From Bacteroidales bacterium (GTDB lineage: Bacteria; Bacteroidota; Bacteroidia; Bacteroidales; VadinHA17), in assembly GCA_003142255.1 (NCBI GenBank), contig PLLO01000012.1, positions 248,001-312,000 on the forward strand: a stretch of 64,000 bases of DNA. Direction: 5' to 3'. This document shows positions 9,138 to 18,231 of the stretch, one piece after another (position 1 is the first letter of the stretch; each line of letters begins with the position of its first letter). The position numbers and the translations under genes are program-made. The notes below the pieces were generated by a model. It was not told the origin of the DNA. It searched no databases and saw nothing but the letters and a program-made list of their open reading frames with translations.

Positions 9138-10070
9138 ATGTCAGTCAATGAAAAGACCGGCTACGACCTCCTGGTGATTACGGGGCCTACTGCATCAGGA
9201 AAAACTTCCCTTGCCGTGAATGTGGCCTCGCGTCTGGGCGGTGAGATCATAAGCGCTGATTCACGTCAGGTGTACAGGGGCATGGATATTGGGACGGGGA
9301 AGGATTACAGTGAATATTTCATAAAGGGCAGGCAGGTACCGGTTCATCTTATGGATATTGCCGATCCCGGTTACAAGTATAATGTCTTTGAATATCAGCG
9401 CGATTTTAAGAATGTTTACAATAATCTCAGGAAGAGGGGTGTTTTTCCAGTAGTTTGCGGCGGTTCGGGACTGTATATCGACAGTATAATATCGGGCTAC
9501 AGGATGTTTGAGGTTCCGCCCGACAGCGGGCTGAGGGTTCAGCTTGAAAAGAAATCAATGGAAGAGCTTGGCAACATATTGAAATCCTTTAAATCGCTTC
9601 ATAACATTACAGATCTTGATAGTAAGAAAAGGGCGATAAGGGCTATTGAGATAGAGTATTTTAGTAATTCGAAATCCACAACTCAATCCGGTTTCCCGGC
9701 ATTAAGGTCGCTTGTGACCGCTGTCAGCGTCGAGAGAGAAACCAGGCGTAAAAGCATTACCGGCAGGTTGAATCAGAGGCTTAATGCAGGTATGATTGAG
9801 GAGGTAAAAGGATTGCTTGAAAAGGGTGTCAGCGAAGAGTCAATGATATATTATGGTCTTGAATATAAATATATTACGCTCTACCTGACCGGAAAGTCAG
9901 GTTATGACGATATGGTCAAAGGACTTGAAACTGCAATCCACCAGTTTGCCAAACGGCAAATGACCTGGTTCCGGGGGATGGAGAAGAAGGGAACCAGGAT
10001 CAACTGGATCGACGGGGAACTGCCTATGGAAAAAAAAGTGGAGCAGGTTCTGAGGTTGCTCCACGGATAA
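9138..10070 (+). CDS. miaA: tRNA dimethylallyltransferase MiaA (GTGKD subtype)
   Basis: The 310-residue protein has the P-loop GPTASGKTS (residues 16-24), SADSRQVYRGMDIGTGKD (about 41-58), and CGGSGLYIDSI (about 112-122), all MiaA landmarks. MiaA transfers a dimethylallyl group to N6 of A37 in tRNAs that read codons starting with U, including serine tRNAs. Most MiaA proteins read IGTAKP where this one reads IGTGKD, and the insertion around residues 60-75 (YSEYFIKGRQVPVHLMDI) also differs. Bacteroidota often carry two miaA paralogues and this appears to be the less conventional form. Start ATG at 9138 follows no clear Shine-Dalgarno sequence. Confidence 0.9.
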   Translation: MSVNEKTGYDLLVITGPTASGKTSLAVNVASRLGGEIISADSRQVYRGMDIGTGKDYSEYFIKGRQVPVHLMDIADPGYKYNVFEYQRDFKNVYNNLRKRGVFPVVCGGSGLYIDSIISGYRMFEVPPDSGLRVQLEKKSMEELGNILKSFKSLHNITDLDSKKRAIRAIEIEYFSNSKSTTQSGFPALRSLVTAVSVERETRRKSITGRLNQRLNAGMIEEVKGLLEKGVSEESMIYYGLEYKYITLYLTGKSGYDDMVKGLETAIHQFAKRQMTWFRGMEKKGTRINWIDGELPMEKKVEQVLRLLHG

Positions 10071-10071
10071 T

Positions 10072-12135
10072 CTATTTCAGGTATGTATTCAGCCAATCAA
10101 AAAATTCATGCTGCCAGATAACAGAGTTCTGAGGCTTCAGGACCCAGTGGCATTCATCTTCAAAAAATAACAATTTGCTTGGAACATTATGCAGCTGAGC
10201 AGCCGTGAATGCTTCCATAGCCTGCGTATAGGGTATTCTGAAGTCATTGGCTCCGGTAATTATTAATATCGGAGTATCCCAGCTGTCAACGCGGAGATGG
10301 GGCGAATATTTATAGCTTTTCAGATTGTCCCAGTATGGTCCTTCATAGTCCTTATCGGGGAACCAAAGTTCTTCCGTAGCCCCGTATTCGCTTATGAAGT
10401 CGAACACTCCGGCATGCGCAATAAAGGCCTTGAACCTGCCGCCATGGATCCCGGCAAGGTAAAAGACTGAGTACCCTCCATAGCTGGCACCGACAGCCCC
10501 CATTCTTTCAGGATCTACATATGGCTCTTTCGCCATTGCGTCAGTAGCATCAAGGTAATCCTGCATGTCCTTGCCTCCATAATCACCTGATATCTCTTCC
10601 TTCCATGGCTGCCCGAATCCTGCAACACCCCTTCTGTTGGGAGCATATACAATATATCCTTTTGCTGCCATCATCTGCATGTTCCACCGGTACGACCAGA
10701 ACTGAGTAAGTGCGCTCTGTGGTCCGCCCTCGCAGAAAAGAAGTGCCGGGTATTTCTTTGCAGCATTGAAATCAGGAGGGTAAATTACCCACATCTGGAG
10801 CTTCTGGTTATCTTTTGTCGTTATATATTTCTCTTCTGTTTTACCCATCTTAATTGATTCATAGATGGGTTTATTGATGAAGCTTATCTGTTTTACATCA
10901 CCTGTAGCCATATCGACTTTTGATATTTCAGGAGCCATCGACATCGATGTCAGGGTTGCAATCATAACTCCCGATTTGATCGACAGAGAACCCAGATCAT
11001 GAACACCTTCTGTTACTTTATCAACGCTTTTCCCTTCAAGATTTGTCTTGAATACCTGTACTGTGCCGAGGTATGCGCAGGCAAAATACAGAGTCTGATT
11101 ATCTGCCCAGTTAATACTTTCGACATCATAAGTCCATCCTTTTGTAACCCATGTTCTGACTCCGGTTTTAATATCAAAAACAAACAGGCGATCAAGATCT
11201 GACTCATAACCATCTCTTTCCATGCTCTGATAGGCGATCTTTGAACCGTCAGGCGAGAAGACCGGATACCTGTCGTACCCCTGGTTGCCTTCAGAAATAT
11301 TTATTTCTTTACCTGATGTTATATTATATAGATAGATATCAGAATTTGTACTTTTTGCATCCTCTTTCCCGGTTAACCTTTTGGAAGTGTAGGCAATGAA
11401 TTTTCCGTCGGGACTCCAGGATATTTCTCCCTCATCAAAGTAAGGCGACATGGGCGACTCGAATCTCTGTCCGCTCATGATATCCTTCTCGTCTGAAACG
11501 GATTTACCGTTAAATGAGGCAGCAAAAACATGGCTGTATGAATAATCGCTCCAGTAATTCCAGTGCCTGTACATAAGGTCAGTGATGATCCTTACATGAG
11601 CTTTGGGAAGGTTGTATTTTTCATTGGCTGTCTGGTCAAGCTTGACCCTCCTTGTAAAATAGATATGGTTATCGGTGGGTGCAATGTTAAAGGCTTCAAA
11701 TTCCTTCAGACCTGTGACAGTTTGTTTTACCTTCCCTTCAGGGTCCATAACTGCAAGATTACCATCCTTATCAACGTAAGCGATTGATTTGCCATTATCA
11801 AACCATTGAGGTGAATTTCCCCCTTCGGTAGTAAGCTGAACGGGATCACCTCCTGATGCTGGTACTCTGAAAATATTTGTTCTCTTTGCTTCTGTCTGGA
11901 GATCTATATCAGTGACTGTGTATAATATTGTCGATCCGTCCGGTGAAAGAGCGATTACACCCAGACGTCCGAATTTCCACATAAGCTCAGGGGTCATTAC
12001 ACCACCGGCCTTTTCTTCTGCCGTCAGCTGGTTATTGAACTGAGGTCCCTGTTCCTTTGTAACAACTGTTTTTTGTTTGCAGGAAAAGGACAACAAAAGC
12101 ACGGGAAGAATTATCGTTGCAAGATATCTTTTCAT
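10072..12135 (-). CDS. S9-family serine peptidase (prolyl oligopeptidase type), lipoprotein
   Basis: The 687-residue product begins with a lipoprotein signal (LLLSFSC at about residue 19). Residues about 50-420 form a WD40-like PD40 propeller with repeats such as WSPDGKFIAYTSKR and FSPDGSKIAYQSMERDG. The C-terminal alpha/beta hydrolase holds the nucleophile in GASYGGYS (about 551), the acid in TGANDFRIP (about 632) and the His in DECHWV (about 668). Enzymes of this group cleave short peptides, often after Pro or as dipeptidyl/acylaminoacyl peptidases; specificity is not predictable here. It is the last gene of a likely bcp-recA-S9 transcription unit, 19 bases after recA, and ends one base from miaA. 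Confidence 0.92.
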   Translation of the reverse strand: MKRYLATIILPVLLLSFSCKQKTVVTKEQGPQFNNQLTAEEKAGGVMTPELMWKFGRLGVIALSPDGSTILYTVTDIDLQTEAKRTNIFRVPASGGDPVQLTTEGGNSPQWFDNGKSIAYVDKDGNLAVMDPEGKVKQTVTGLKEFEAFNIAPTDNHIYFTRRVKLDQTANEKYNLPKAHVRIITDLMYRHWNYWSDYSYSHVFAASFNGKSVSDEKDIMSGQRFESPMSPYFDEGEISWSPDGKFIAYTSKRLTGKEDAKSTNSDIYLYNITSGKEINISEGNQGYDRYPVFSPDGSKIAYQSMERDGYESDLDRLFVFDIKTGVRTWVTKGWTYDVESINWADNQTLYFACAYLGTVQVFKTNLEGKSVDKVTEGVHDLGSLSIKSGVMIATLTSMSMAPEISKVDMATGDVKQISFINKPIYESIKMGKTEEKYITTKDNQKLQMWVIYPPDFNAAKKYPALLFCEGGPQSALTQFWSYRWNMQMMAAKGYIVYAPNRRGVAGFGQPWKEEISGDYGGKDMQDYLDATDAMAKEPYVDPERMGAVGASYGGYSVFYLAGIHGGRFKAFIAHAGVFDFISEYGATEELWFPDKDYEGPYWDNLKSYKYSPHLRVDSWDTPILIITGANDFRIPYTQAMEAFTAAQLHNVPSKLLFFEDECHWVLKPQNSVIWQHEFFDWLNTYLK

Positions 12136-12154
12136 AGAATTTAAATTATGTAAA

Positions 12155-13180
12155 TTACTGTTTTTTAAGAGCTTCCTGCACTTTAGCTTTCAGCTCATCA
12201 TATAATTCCGGGTTGTCTTTAAGCATCTGTTTGACGGCATCGCGTCCCTGGCCGATTTTTGTATCACCGTAGCTGAACCATGATCCGCTTTTCTTGATTA
12301 TGTTAAAGTCGGTTCCAAGATCGACAATTTCTCCAAGCTGTGAGATTCCTTCTCCGAAGAGAATATCAAAGTCTGCTTTTCTGAATGGAGGAGCAAGTTT
12401 GTTCTTTACAATTTTTACACGGGTCCTGTTGCCGATAGCCTCTTCGCCATCTTTAAGCTGGCTGGTACGCCGGATGTCAAGTCTTATGGTAGCATAGAAT
12501 TTCAGTGCATTTCCGCCGGTTGTAGTTTCGGGATTTCCGAACATGATACCGATCTTTTCTCTCAGCTGATTTATAAATACGCAGGAAGTATTTGTTTTAC
12601 TGATATTTGCTGTAAGCTTTCTGAGGGCCTGTGACATTAGCCTTGCCTGCAGACCCATTTTTGAATCACCCATTTCACCCTCTATTTCAGCTTTTGGGGT
12701 GAGAGCTGCAACTGAGTCAATAACAACAATATCGAGAGCTCCTGACCTGATAAGGTTATCAGTAATTTCGAGAGCCTGTTCGCCATTGTCGGGCTGGGAG
12801 ATCAGGAGATTTTCCACGTCTACGCCGAGTTTCTCTGCATAGCTGCGGTCAAAAGTATGTTCTGCGTCAATTATTGCGGCAATACCGCCGTTTTTCTGAG
12901 CTTCGGCAATTGCGTGGATAGCCAGGGTAGTTTTACCTGATGCCTCGGGACCGTAAATCTCAATGACCCTTCCCCGGGGTAAACCTCCAATGCCGAGTGC
13001 AGCATCCAGCCCAATAGAACCGGTGGAGATCACCTGGATATCTTCTATGGCATGATCGCCAAGTCTCATGATCGTCCCCTTGCCATAGTCTTTTTCTATT
13101 TTCCCCAAAGTAACCTCGAGGGCCTTCAACTTATCTTTGTTGATCTCTTTTCTGTTGATTTCTTTTGTGTCTTTGCTCAT
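12155..13180 (-). CDS. recA: Recombinase RecA
   Basis: The 341-residue protein is full length for RecA. It has the Walker A motif GPEASGKTT (about residues 76-84), the Walker B region [13 protein letters not shown] (about 150), the L1/L2 DNA-binding region near [16 protein letters not shown] and [22 protein letters not shown], and an acidic C-terminal tail. RecA forms ATP-dependent filaments on single-stranded DNA for recombination and the SOS response. It is 10 bases downstream of bcp. No LexA box could be identified by eye. Confidence 0.99.
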   Translation of the reverse strand: MSKDTKEINRKEINKDKLKALEVTLGKIEKDYGKGTIMRLGDHAIEDIQVISTGSIGLDAALGIGGLPRGRVIEIYGPEASGKTTLAIHAIAEAQKNGGIAAIIDAEHTFDRSYAEKLGVDVENLLISQPDNGEQALEITDNLIRSGALDIVVIDSVAALTPKAEIEGEMGDSKMGLQARLMSQALRKLTANISKTNTSCVFINQLREKIGIMFGNPETTTGGNALKFYATIRLDIRRTSQLKDGEEAIGNRTRVKIVKNKLAPPFRKADFDILFGEGISQLGEIVDLGTDFNIIKKSGSWFSYGDTKIGQGRDAVKQMLKDNPELYDELKAKVQEALKKQ

Positions 13181-13190
13181 ATAATTGGTT

Positions 13191-13655
13191 TTATTGTTTT
13201 AATAATTTAAAAATCTGTTCTGTATGGTTACTTGTCTCGACTTTTGAGATTATCTTTTCAATGTTACCTTTTTCGTCAATTATAAAGGTAGTTCTGACAA
13301 TCCCGAAATAAGTTTTCCCATAAAGGCTTTTTTCTTTCCATACGCCATAATCGTTGATTATCTTTTTAGAATCATCAGCAATCAGGGAAAACGGCAAAGA
13401 GTATTTTCCGGCAAAACCCTTATGGGATTTTTCGCTGTCACCACTCACGCCAACAATTGCAAAACCCTTTTTGATCAGATCGCCATAGTTATCGCGCAGA
13501 TTGCAGGCTTCGGCTGTGCAACCCGGAGTATTGTCCTTCGGGTAAAAGTAAAGCACAACTTTTTTCCCTTTGAAGTCACTTAATTTAACAGTTTTTCCAT
13601 CCTGGTCAATGCCCTCAAATGCTGGGGCTTTCATGCCCTCTTTCAATTCAACCAT
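13191..13655 (-). CDS. bcp: Thioredoxin-dependent thiol peroxidase (Bcp/PrxQ)
   Basis: The 154-residue protein has the PrxQ active site [17 protein letters not shown], with peroxidatic Cys46 and resolving Cys51, the pair spaced five apart as in E. coli Bcp. These cytosolic peroxiredoxins reduce hydrogen and organic peroxides using thioredoxin. It is the first gene of the apparent bcp-recA-peptidase unit; the upstream gap to the divergent SPOR gene is 140 bases. Confidence 0.96.
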   Translation of the reverse strand: MVELKEGMKAPAFEGIDQDGKTVKLSDFKGKKVVLYFYPKDNTPGCTAEACNLRDNYGDLIKKGFAIVGVSGDSEKSHKGFAGKYSLPFSLIADDSKKIINDYGVWKEKSLYGKTYFGIVRTTFIIDEKGNIEKIISKVETSNHTEQIFKLLKQ

Positions 13656-13795
13656 AGGATTTTTAATTTTGTTATTATGGGTAAATTTACGAAGTTTGAA
13701 TTGTTTTCTGAACTATTTCGGATTTTTTGTTATTAACAAAAACCATTGGCACTTAAATTTTTCAACGCTTTTAAAAGATTGAATATCATATATTT

Positions 13796-15502
13796 GTGAA
13801 ACACATTTTCAAATACCGGCCCATATCAGAAAGGATGCTTTCTTTTTTCCTTTCATCCATTATAATCATCCTGGCAGGAATGCCTCTTTTTTCTCAGGAT
13901 GCCGGGGTGAAAGCCTCCCGGCAATCTTCAATGGAAGCATTTTCAAAGGGCGATTTAGAAAAAGCCTGCAGCGGCTTCAGTGAGTTACTGGCTACTTATC
14001 CAAAAGATCCATTGTACAAATATTATTCCGGTGTCTGCCTTGTAAGGCTAAACCGTGACCCGGACAAGGCAGCTACCCTTTTAAATGAAGCCAGACTTGG
14101 TGGTAGTGTAGCGCGGATAGTACCTTCCGATGCAATATACTGGCAGGGAAGGGCACTGCAGATGACAGGTAAATATGCGGAAGCCATTGAGTGTTTCAAT
14201 TCCTTTGCACAGGTTTCCGGCAAAAAGGCCGCAAGAGATCTCGGTGTATCTGATTATATAGAACAGTGTAACAGGAAGGAAGGACAGTTACTGAATTCAG
14301 AACCTCTGCATCCTCCAGAAATAATGGAAGCAAAGCCTGAACCTGAAATTGCTGTTGATAAATCACAGGAGAATGTCGCCATGGAAGAGGAAACCGTACA
14401 CTATTTCACCTCTCAGGATTCTCTTCCGGCTAGTTACGATGCAATTCTTTCCGATGCCATGAATTTTCATTTAAAGGCCGACTCGCTTTACAGGGTTGCA
14501 GATTCACTGAAGAAAAACATTGAGAATCTCAGCTTCAGGGAGAGATCAGAATTAAGGTCAAAAATCGAATATCTGGAGAATAATGCAGTCTCCCTGCAGA
14601 TTCAGGCCGACAAAAAATATGCAGAAGCCCAGGCTTCAATGAACGCAACTCCCTTTGTGCCTGTAGTTCCGGATGTCAGGAAAATTCCTGCTGAAAAGGA
14701 TTCAGTACCGGTTGTAATAATGGCTGTTGAACCTGTTAAGCTTGCGCCTGTAATTGCGAGTGTTGTTAGGAAAGACAGTATAATGGCAGTGCATAGTGGA
14801 GGGCAGCAGGTCTTTTCATTGTTCGGGATTTCGGCCAAACCTGATGTAAGCGGTAAAAAAGTAAAAGTCGATGCCGTCATTCCGGCAGGGCTTGTATACA
14901 GGATTCAGCTGGCAGTATTCACTAACCCGGTGGCATTATCATATTTTAAAGGAATTACGCCGATTTACGGATTCCGGGTCGCAGGAACCAATAAGATAAA
15001 TTATTATGCCGGGGTGTTCCGCAGACAGGCAGATGCAGGCAAGGCTTTGTCAGCGGTCAGGCAAAAAGGCTTCAGGGATGCTTTTATTGTTTCTCTTTCA
15101 GACGGCAAGGCAGTTTCATCCGAGAGAGCAGCCATTCTTGAAAAAGAGTGGGGGAAAAAGCCGTTCCCTGTTGATATCCAGACCCGGGCGGAGGCTCCGG
15201 CGGATACTCTTCCGCCTACACTGTCATTCAGAGTTGAAATAATGAGCTCGCCGAAACCGGTTAAGGATGATGTGCTTGATGGAATGAAGAAGTTTGCAGG
15301 AAGCCGCGGGTTGGATAGCCAAACGCTTGCTGACGGGACAGTTATCTACCTGGCCGGGCACTTTATCACTTTCGACAGCGCCGAAGTATACGCTAAACTG
15401 CTGGAAAAAAACGGTTATCGCGACGCTAAAGTAACTGCCTGGCTCGGTAAAAAGGAGATACCTGTCGAAACTGCAAGGCAGCTGTTTGAAAACCTGGAAT
15501 GA
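13796..15502 (+). CDS. Periplasmic TPR and SPOR domain protein
   Basis: The 568-residue protein starts at GTG and has an N-terminal signal sequence ending near SQDAG. Residues about 35-150 form TPR-like helices (FSKGDLEKACSGFSELL, YYSGVCLVRLNRDPDKA, AIYWQGRALQMTGKYAEAIECF). The middle is Pro/Val/Glu-rich and partly helical. From about residue 360 (YRIQLAVFTNPVALSYFKGI ... YYAGVFRRQADAGKALSAVRQKGFRDAFIV) lies a SPOR-like module and a second, weaker one from about 480 (FRVEIMSSPKPVKDD). SPOR domains bind denuded glycan strands of peptidoglycan, so an envelope role at division or remodelling sites is plausible. Similar SPOR-like tails appear in two proteins of the PD40 cluster later in the window. 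Confidence 0.75.
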   Translation: MKHIFKYRPISERMLSFFLSSIIIILAGMPLFSQDAGVKASRQSSMEAFSKGDLEKACSGFSELLATYPKDPLYKYYSGVCLVRLNRDPDKAATLLNEARLGGSVARIVPSDAIYWQGRALQMTGKYAEAIECFNSFAQVSGKKAARDLGVSDYIEQCNRKEGQLLNSEPLHPPEIMEAKPEPEIAVDKSQENVAMEEETVHYFTSQDSLPASYDAILSDAMNFHLKADSLYRVADSLKKNIENLSFRERSELRSKIEYLENNAVSLQIQADKKYAEAQASMNATPFVPVVPDVRKIPAEKDSVPVVIMAVEPVKLAPVIASVVRKDSIMAVHSGGQQVFSLFGISAKPDVSGKKVKVDAVIPAGLVYRIQLAVFTNPVALSYFKGITPIYGFRVAGTNKINYYAGVFRRQADAGKALSAVRQKGFRDAFIVSLSDGKAVSSERAAILEKEWGKKPFPVDIQTRAEAPADTLPPTLSFRVEIMSSPKPVKDDVLDGMKKFAGSRGLDSQTLADGTVIYLAGHFITFDSAEVYAKLLEKNGYRDAKVTAWLGKKEIPVETARQLFENLE

Positions 15503-15509
15503 TCCTTTG

Positions 15510-16784
15510 TTATTTGAGATAAGACTCAATCATTTTTTTGACTGCTTCACGGCAGACCGAGCAATAGCCTTTCGGTCCGTTGCTCTTCATCCTGCAATCA
15601 AGTTCAGGCCGGTATATACCTTTTGCCATATAGCCGCCTCCCTCAAATAGCCCGGTTACATCCTTGTATTTATCTTCATTGGGAGTAGGGACAGGTGTAT
15701 CTTTCAAGATCATCTTCTTCCACTTCGCGTCAAAATTGACTCTGGTGGTAAGATTAGGCTCCCATGGCTCAACGTTCAGCGGATAAAAATCTTCGTATGC
15801 GACTTCAGAAGTATAATACTCATCAGCAAGTCCTGAAAAACCATGGCCAAATTCATGAATAAAAACCTTGGGAGAGAGGGGATTGTCAACTGTAGTTCCG
15901 GTATAATAATTATAGACTCCGCCACCGCCATATTTAGTGCTGTTTATTAAAACTACTATATTATCGTGAGGTGCATTTGCAGCGTAATCGTTTATTGATT
16001 TTATATCCTGTGAAGTTAGATAGCGGTCGATATCGAATGTGTAAAAGCTGAAATTCATAGCTGTGCTGACGTAGATCCCGTTTCCGGGAATATCAGTGCC
16101 TGATTCCTGTGAAACGGACTCGACAGCCCATATATTTATCTTATTCTTATACTCACTATAAGGTGACTCCGCAAAAAGGATATCTGCCATCTTTCTCGCG
16201 TCTGCCCTGAATTTCTCCATCTCATCTGCCTTATATCCTTCAGCAAGAAAGACCAGGTCGACGCATGTTGAAGGATCACCGGCATCATTTATTTTTGTCA
16301 CTACGGCTTTAACGGGTTCTTCTTTCCTTATGAAATAGTTAGCCGGGTCGATCGCAGTTTCATAGAGCTTTGAAAATGATCCGGTCTTCTCACGCATGCT
16401 CAGAACAAATTTCACCTTAATCTTCGGGAAAGGCATGGTTGCTACTTCATAAAAGCTTCTGTCCACAGATCTGGCCTCGGCTGTTGTCTGCCATTCCAGG
16501 AAGAGAGTGCTGAACCCCCTCGAATAAATAAGCGAGTTATCTGAAGCATCAAATAATTCATATTTGAAATTCCCGTAATTAAAATTGTCTGTCAGATTCA
16601 CTTTTGACCCTGCATAGAAAGGTTCTTCTTTCATCCCGGCAAAGTAAACTATGGTTTTCTGACTGTTGCCGGCAAGCATGAAGTCAAATCTCAGAACCTT
16701 GCCGGTAAAATACTTATCGAAAGTACTTTGTCCCTGGAGAGCAGCTGCAAAGCTCAGAAGCAGGAATAGTGTTAACGTTCTCAT
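15510..16784 (-). CDS. Secreted zinc metallopeptidase, M64 (IgA peptidase-like) family
   Basis: The 424-residue product has a cleavable signal (LLLSFAAALQG). The zinc motif HEFGHGFSGLADEYY lies near residues 311-325, with the third ligand Asp/Glu after the HExxH as in M64 enzymes. Upstream are the family stretches DLVFLAEGYKADEMEKF (about 173) and NIWAVESVSQESGTDIPG (about 216). The last 40 residues contain a Cys-rich patch, DCRMKSNGPKGYCSVC. The founding M64 member cleaves IgA, but environmental relatives have unknown substrates. No T9SS sorting domain is seen, so periplasmic or other export is likely. The gene converges on the SPOR gene with only 7 bases between stops. Confidence 0.88.
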   Translation of the reverse strand: MRTLTLFLLLSFAAALQGQSTFDKYFTGKVLRFDFMLAGNSQKTIVYFAGMKEEPFYAGSKVNLTDNFNYGNFKYELFDASDNSLIYSRGFSTLFLEWQTTAEARSVDRSFYEVATMPFPKIKVKFVLSMREKTGSFSKLYETAIDPANYFIRKEEPVKAVVTKINDAGDPSTCVDLVFLAEGYKADEMEKFRADARKMADILFAESPYSEYKNKINIWAVESVSQESGTDIPGNGIYVSTAMNFSFYTFDIDRYLTSQDIKSINDYAANAPHDNIVVLINSTKYGGGGVYNYYTGTTVDNPLSPKVFIHEFGHGFSGLADEYYTSEVAYEDFYPLNVEPWEPNLTTRVNFDAKWKKMILKDTPVPTPNEDKYKDVTGLFEGGGYMAKGIYRPELDCRMKSNGPKGYCSVCREAVKKMIESYLK

Positions 16785-16885
16785 ATTGAGTATGATTAGA
16801 CTTATGATATTGTAAAGCTAAAAAGATTATGTGAGACCGATCAATAAATTATATAATTTTGCGAGGAATTTATCAGACCATAATC

Positions 16886-16996
16886 ATGTCATATCCTCAC
16901 GATCCATCCATATGGCTTAAGGAATTTTTCATTAATGCAGGGCTAGTTGCAAACCTTCAGCATTCATCTAACAAAATGAACTTTAATTTGTTATAA
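16886..16996 (+). CDS. Possible 36-codon leader ORF upstream of transaldolase
   Basis: An ATG at 16886 opens 36 codons ending TAA at 16994-16996, 17 bases before the transaldolase ATG. A TAATTTTG element at 16854-16861 fits a Bacteroidota -7 box and would place the transcription start near 16868, so this ORF would lie in the transaldolase leader. It has a plausible mixed composition (begins MSYPHDPSIWLKEF) but no family resemblance that can be recognised. It may be only chance open frame. Confidence 0.2.
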   Translation: MSYPHDPSIWLKEFFINAGLVANLQHSSNKMNFNLL

Positions 16997-17013
16997 ACCA
17001 AAAAAATATAATT

Positions 17014-18231
17014 ATGGCCGATCTTAATACCAGAATCAGCGACTTCGTCTGGAAAAACCTCAGCGAAAAACATATTGCAGGCAAAAAAGACCCTTTCTGG
17101 GTAGCTTTGCACAAAACAGGCACAGAGCTTTGGCTCGACACTGGAGACATGGATGAAGCTGAGGCAAACTGGACAGCTGAGATGAGCGCGCTCACCACAA
17201 ATAATAGTTTGCTGAACAACGAAATACAGAAAGGTATCTATGATGTTTTCATTTCCGAGGCGAAAGGTATAGTAAGGGATCTCCCGGCAGAGGAAAGAGT
17301 AAAAGAGATCGCATTTATCCTGAATGCACGTCATGGGCTGAGGCTGGCATCAAAATTCGGCGGCCTGGTTAGTGTCGAGCTTCATACCGATACGGCTCAC
17401 GATATTAAGGCTATTGAATATTACGGCAAGAGATATCATGAAATTTGTCCCGAGCAATTCATTGTAAAAGTACCATATACTCCCGAAGGATTAATCGGAG
17501 CAAGGAGACTCAGGGATGCCGGTATCAGGATTAATTTCACTCTCGAGTTCAGTGCAAGGGAGAATGTAATTGTGACCAGGGTAGCAAGGCCTGATTACCT
17601 GAACGTATTTATGGGACGTATTGGCGCATTTATGATAGAGAATAAGCTAGGAGACGGATCCGGAGCGGGAGAGATGGCTGTGATAGCTTCCCAGAACTGG
17701 GTAACTGCAATGTCGGCAAAGAATCCATGGCAGACAAAACTTATTGCTGCAAGCCTCAGGAACCAGAACCAGCTTGAACTGCTTGCAGGCACCGATGTCT
17801 TCACCATGCCTCCCAAGGTGGCTGCTGCAGGACATAAATCATTGTCTGGCAAGTTCAAATCGCGGATGCATGAGAATTATGATGTAAGCATGTTCAAATC
17901 GGCCAAGGATGCTCATATTGAGAAATTCTGGAATGTCGATGATAATGTATTGAAACTTGCTGAACGGCTCTCTTCAAAAGTGCCTTCAACCGGCCAGGAA
18001 CTTTTCCATATTGCACACGAGGAAGGATGCGAGGATATGTTCCCATCACTTACCAAGGAGGAAAAAGGCTTTATTGCATCGGACGGGAAGATCCCTGTTT
18101 TTTCAAGATGGGAGAATAAAATCTCGGAAAATAAAATTGCCCCTGACACTCTGCTCACTCTTGCAGGCCTGGCATCATTTACTGCTGACCAGAATATGCT
18201 TGATGAAAGGATCAGGGGAATTATCTCCTGA
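17014..18231 (+). CDS. Transaldolase family protein, long form (405 aa)
   Basis: The product has transaldolase landmarks: ATTNNSLLNNEIQKG-like text at about residues 60-75 (here SALTTNNSLLNNEIQKG), the Schiff-base lysine in FIVKVPYTPEGLIGARRLRDAG (Lys near 152), and INFTLEFSARENVI. Transaldolases move a dihydroxyacetone unit between sugar phosphates in the pentose phosphate pathway. At 405 residues it is longer than classical enzymes; about 100 extra C-terminal residues (from LASKVPSTGQELFHIAHEEG) are helical and of unclear role. The N-terminal WLDTGDMDEAEANW is where classical enzymes have the strand with the first catalytic Asp. It is cytosolic and transcribed alone. Confidence 0.85.
   Translation: MADLNTRISDFVWKNLSEKHIAGKKDPFWVALHKTGTELWLDTGDMDEAEANWTAEMSALTTNNSLLNNEIQKGIYDVFISEAKGIVRDLPAEERVKEIAFILNARHGLRLASKFGGLVSVELHTDTAHDIKAIEYYGKRYHEICPEQFIVKVPYTPEGLIGARRLRDAGIRINFTLEFSARENVIVTRVARPDYLNVFMGRIGAFMIENKLGDGSGAGEMAVIASQNWVTAMSAKNPWQTKLIAASLRNQNQLELLAGTDVFTMPPKVAAAGHKSLSGKFKSRMHENYDVSMFKSAKDAHIEKFWNVDDNVLKLAERLSSKVPSTGQELFHIAHEEGCEDMFPSLTKEEKGFIASDGKIPVFSRWENKISENKIAPDTLLTLAGLASFTADQNMLDERIRGIIS

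Noticed and set aside
10072-13655. LexA/SOS box before bcp-recA
   Set aside because: No convincing palindromic operator could be found by eye in the gap upstream of bcp.
15006-15242. 78-codon plus-strand ORF within the SPOR gene
   Set aside because: It overlaps a well supported gene in another frame and shows no family features.
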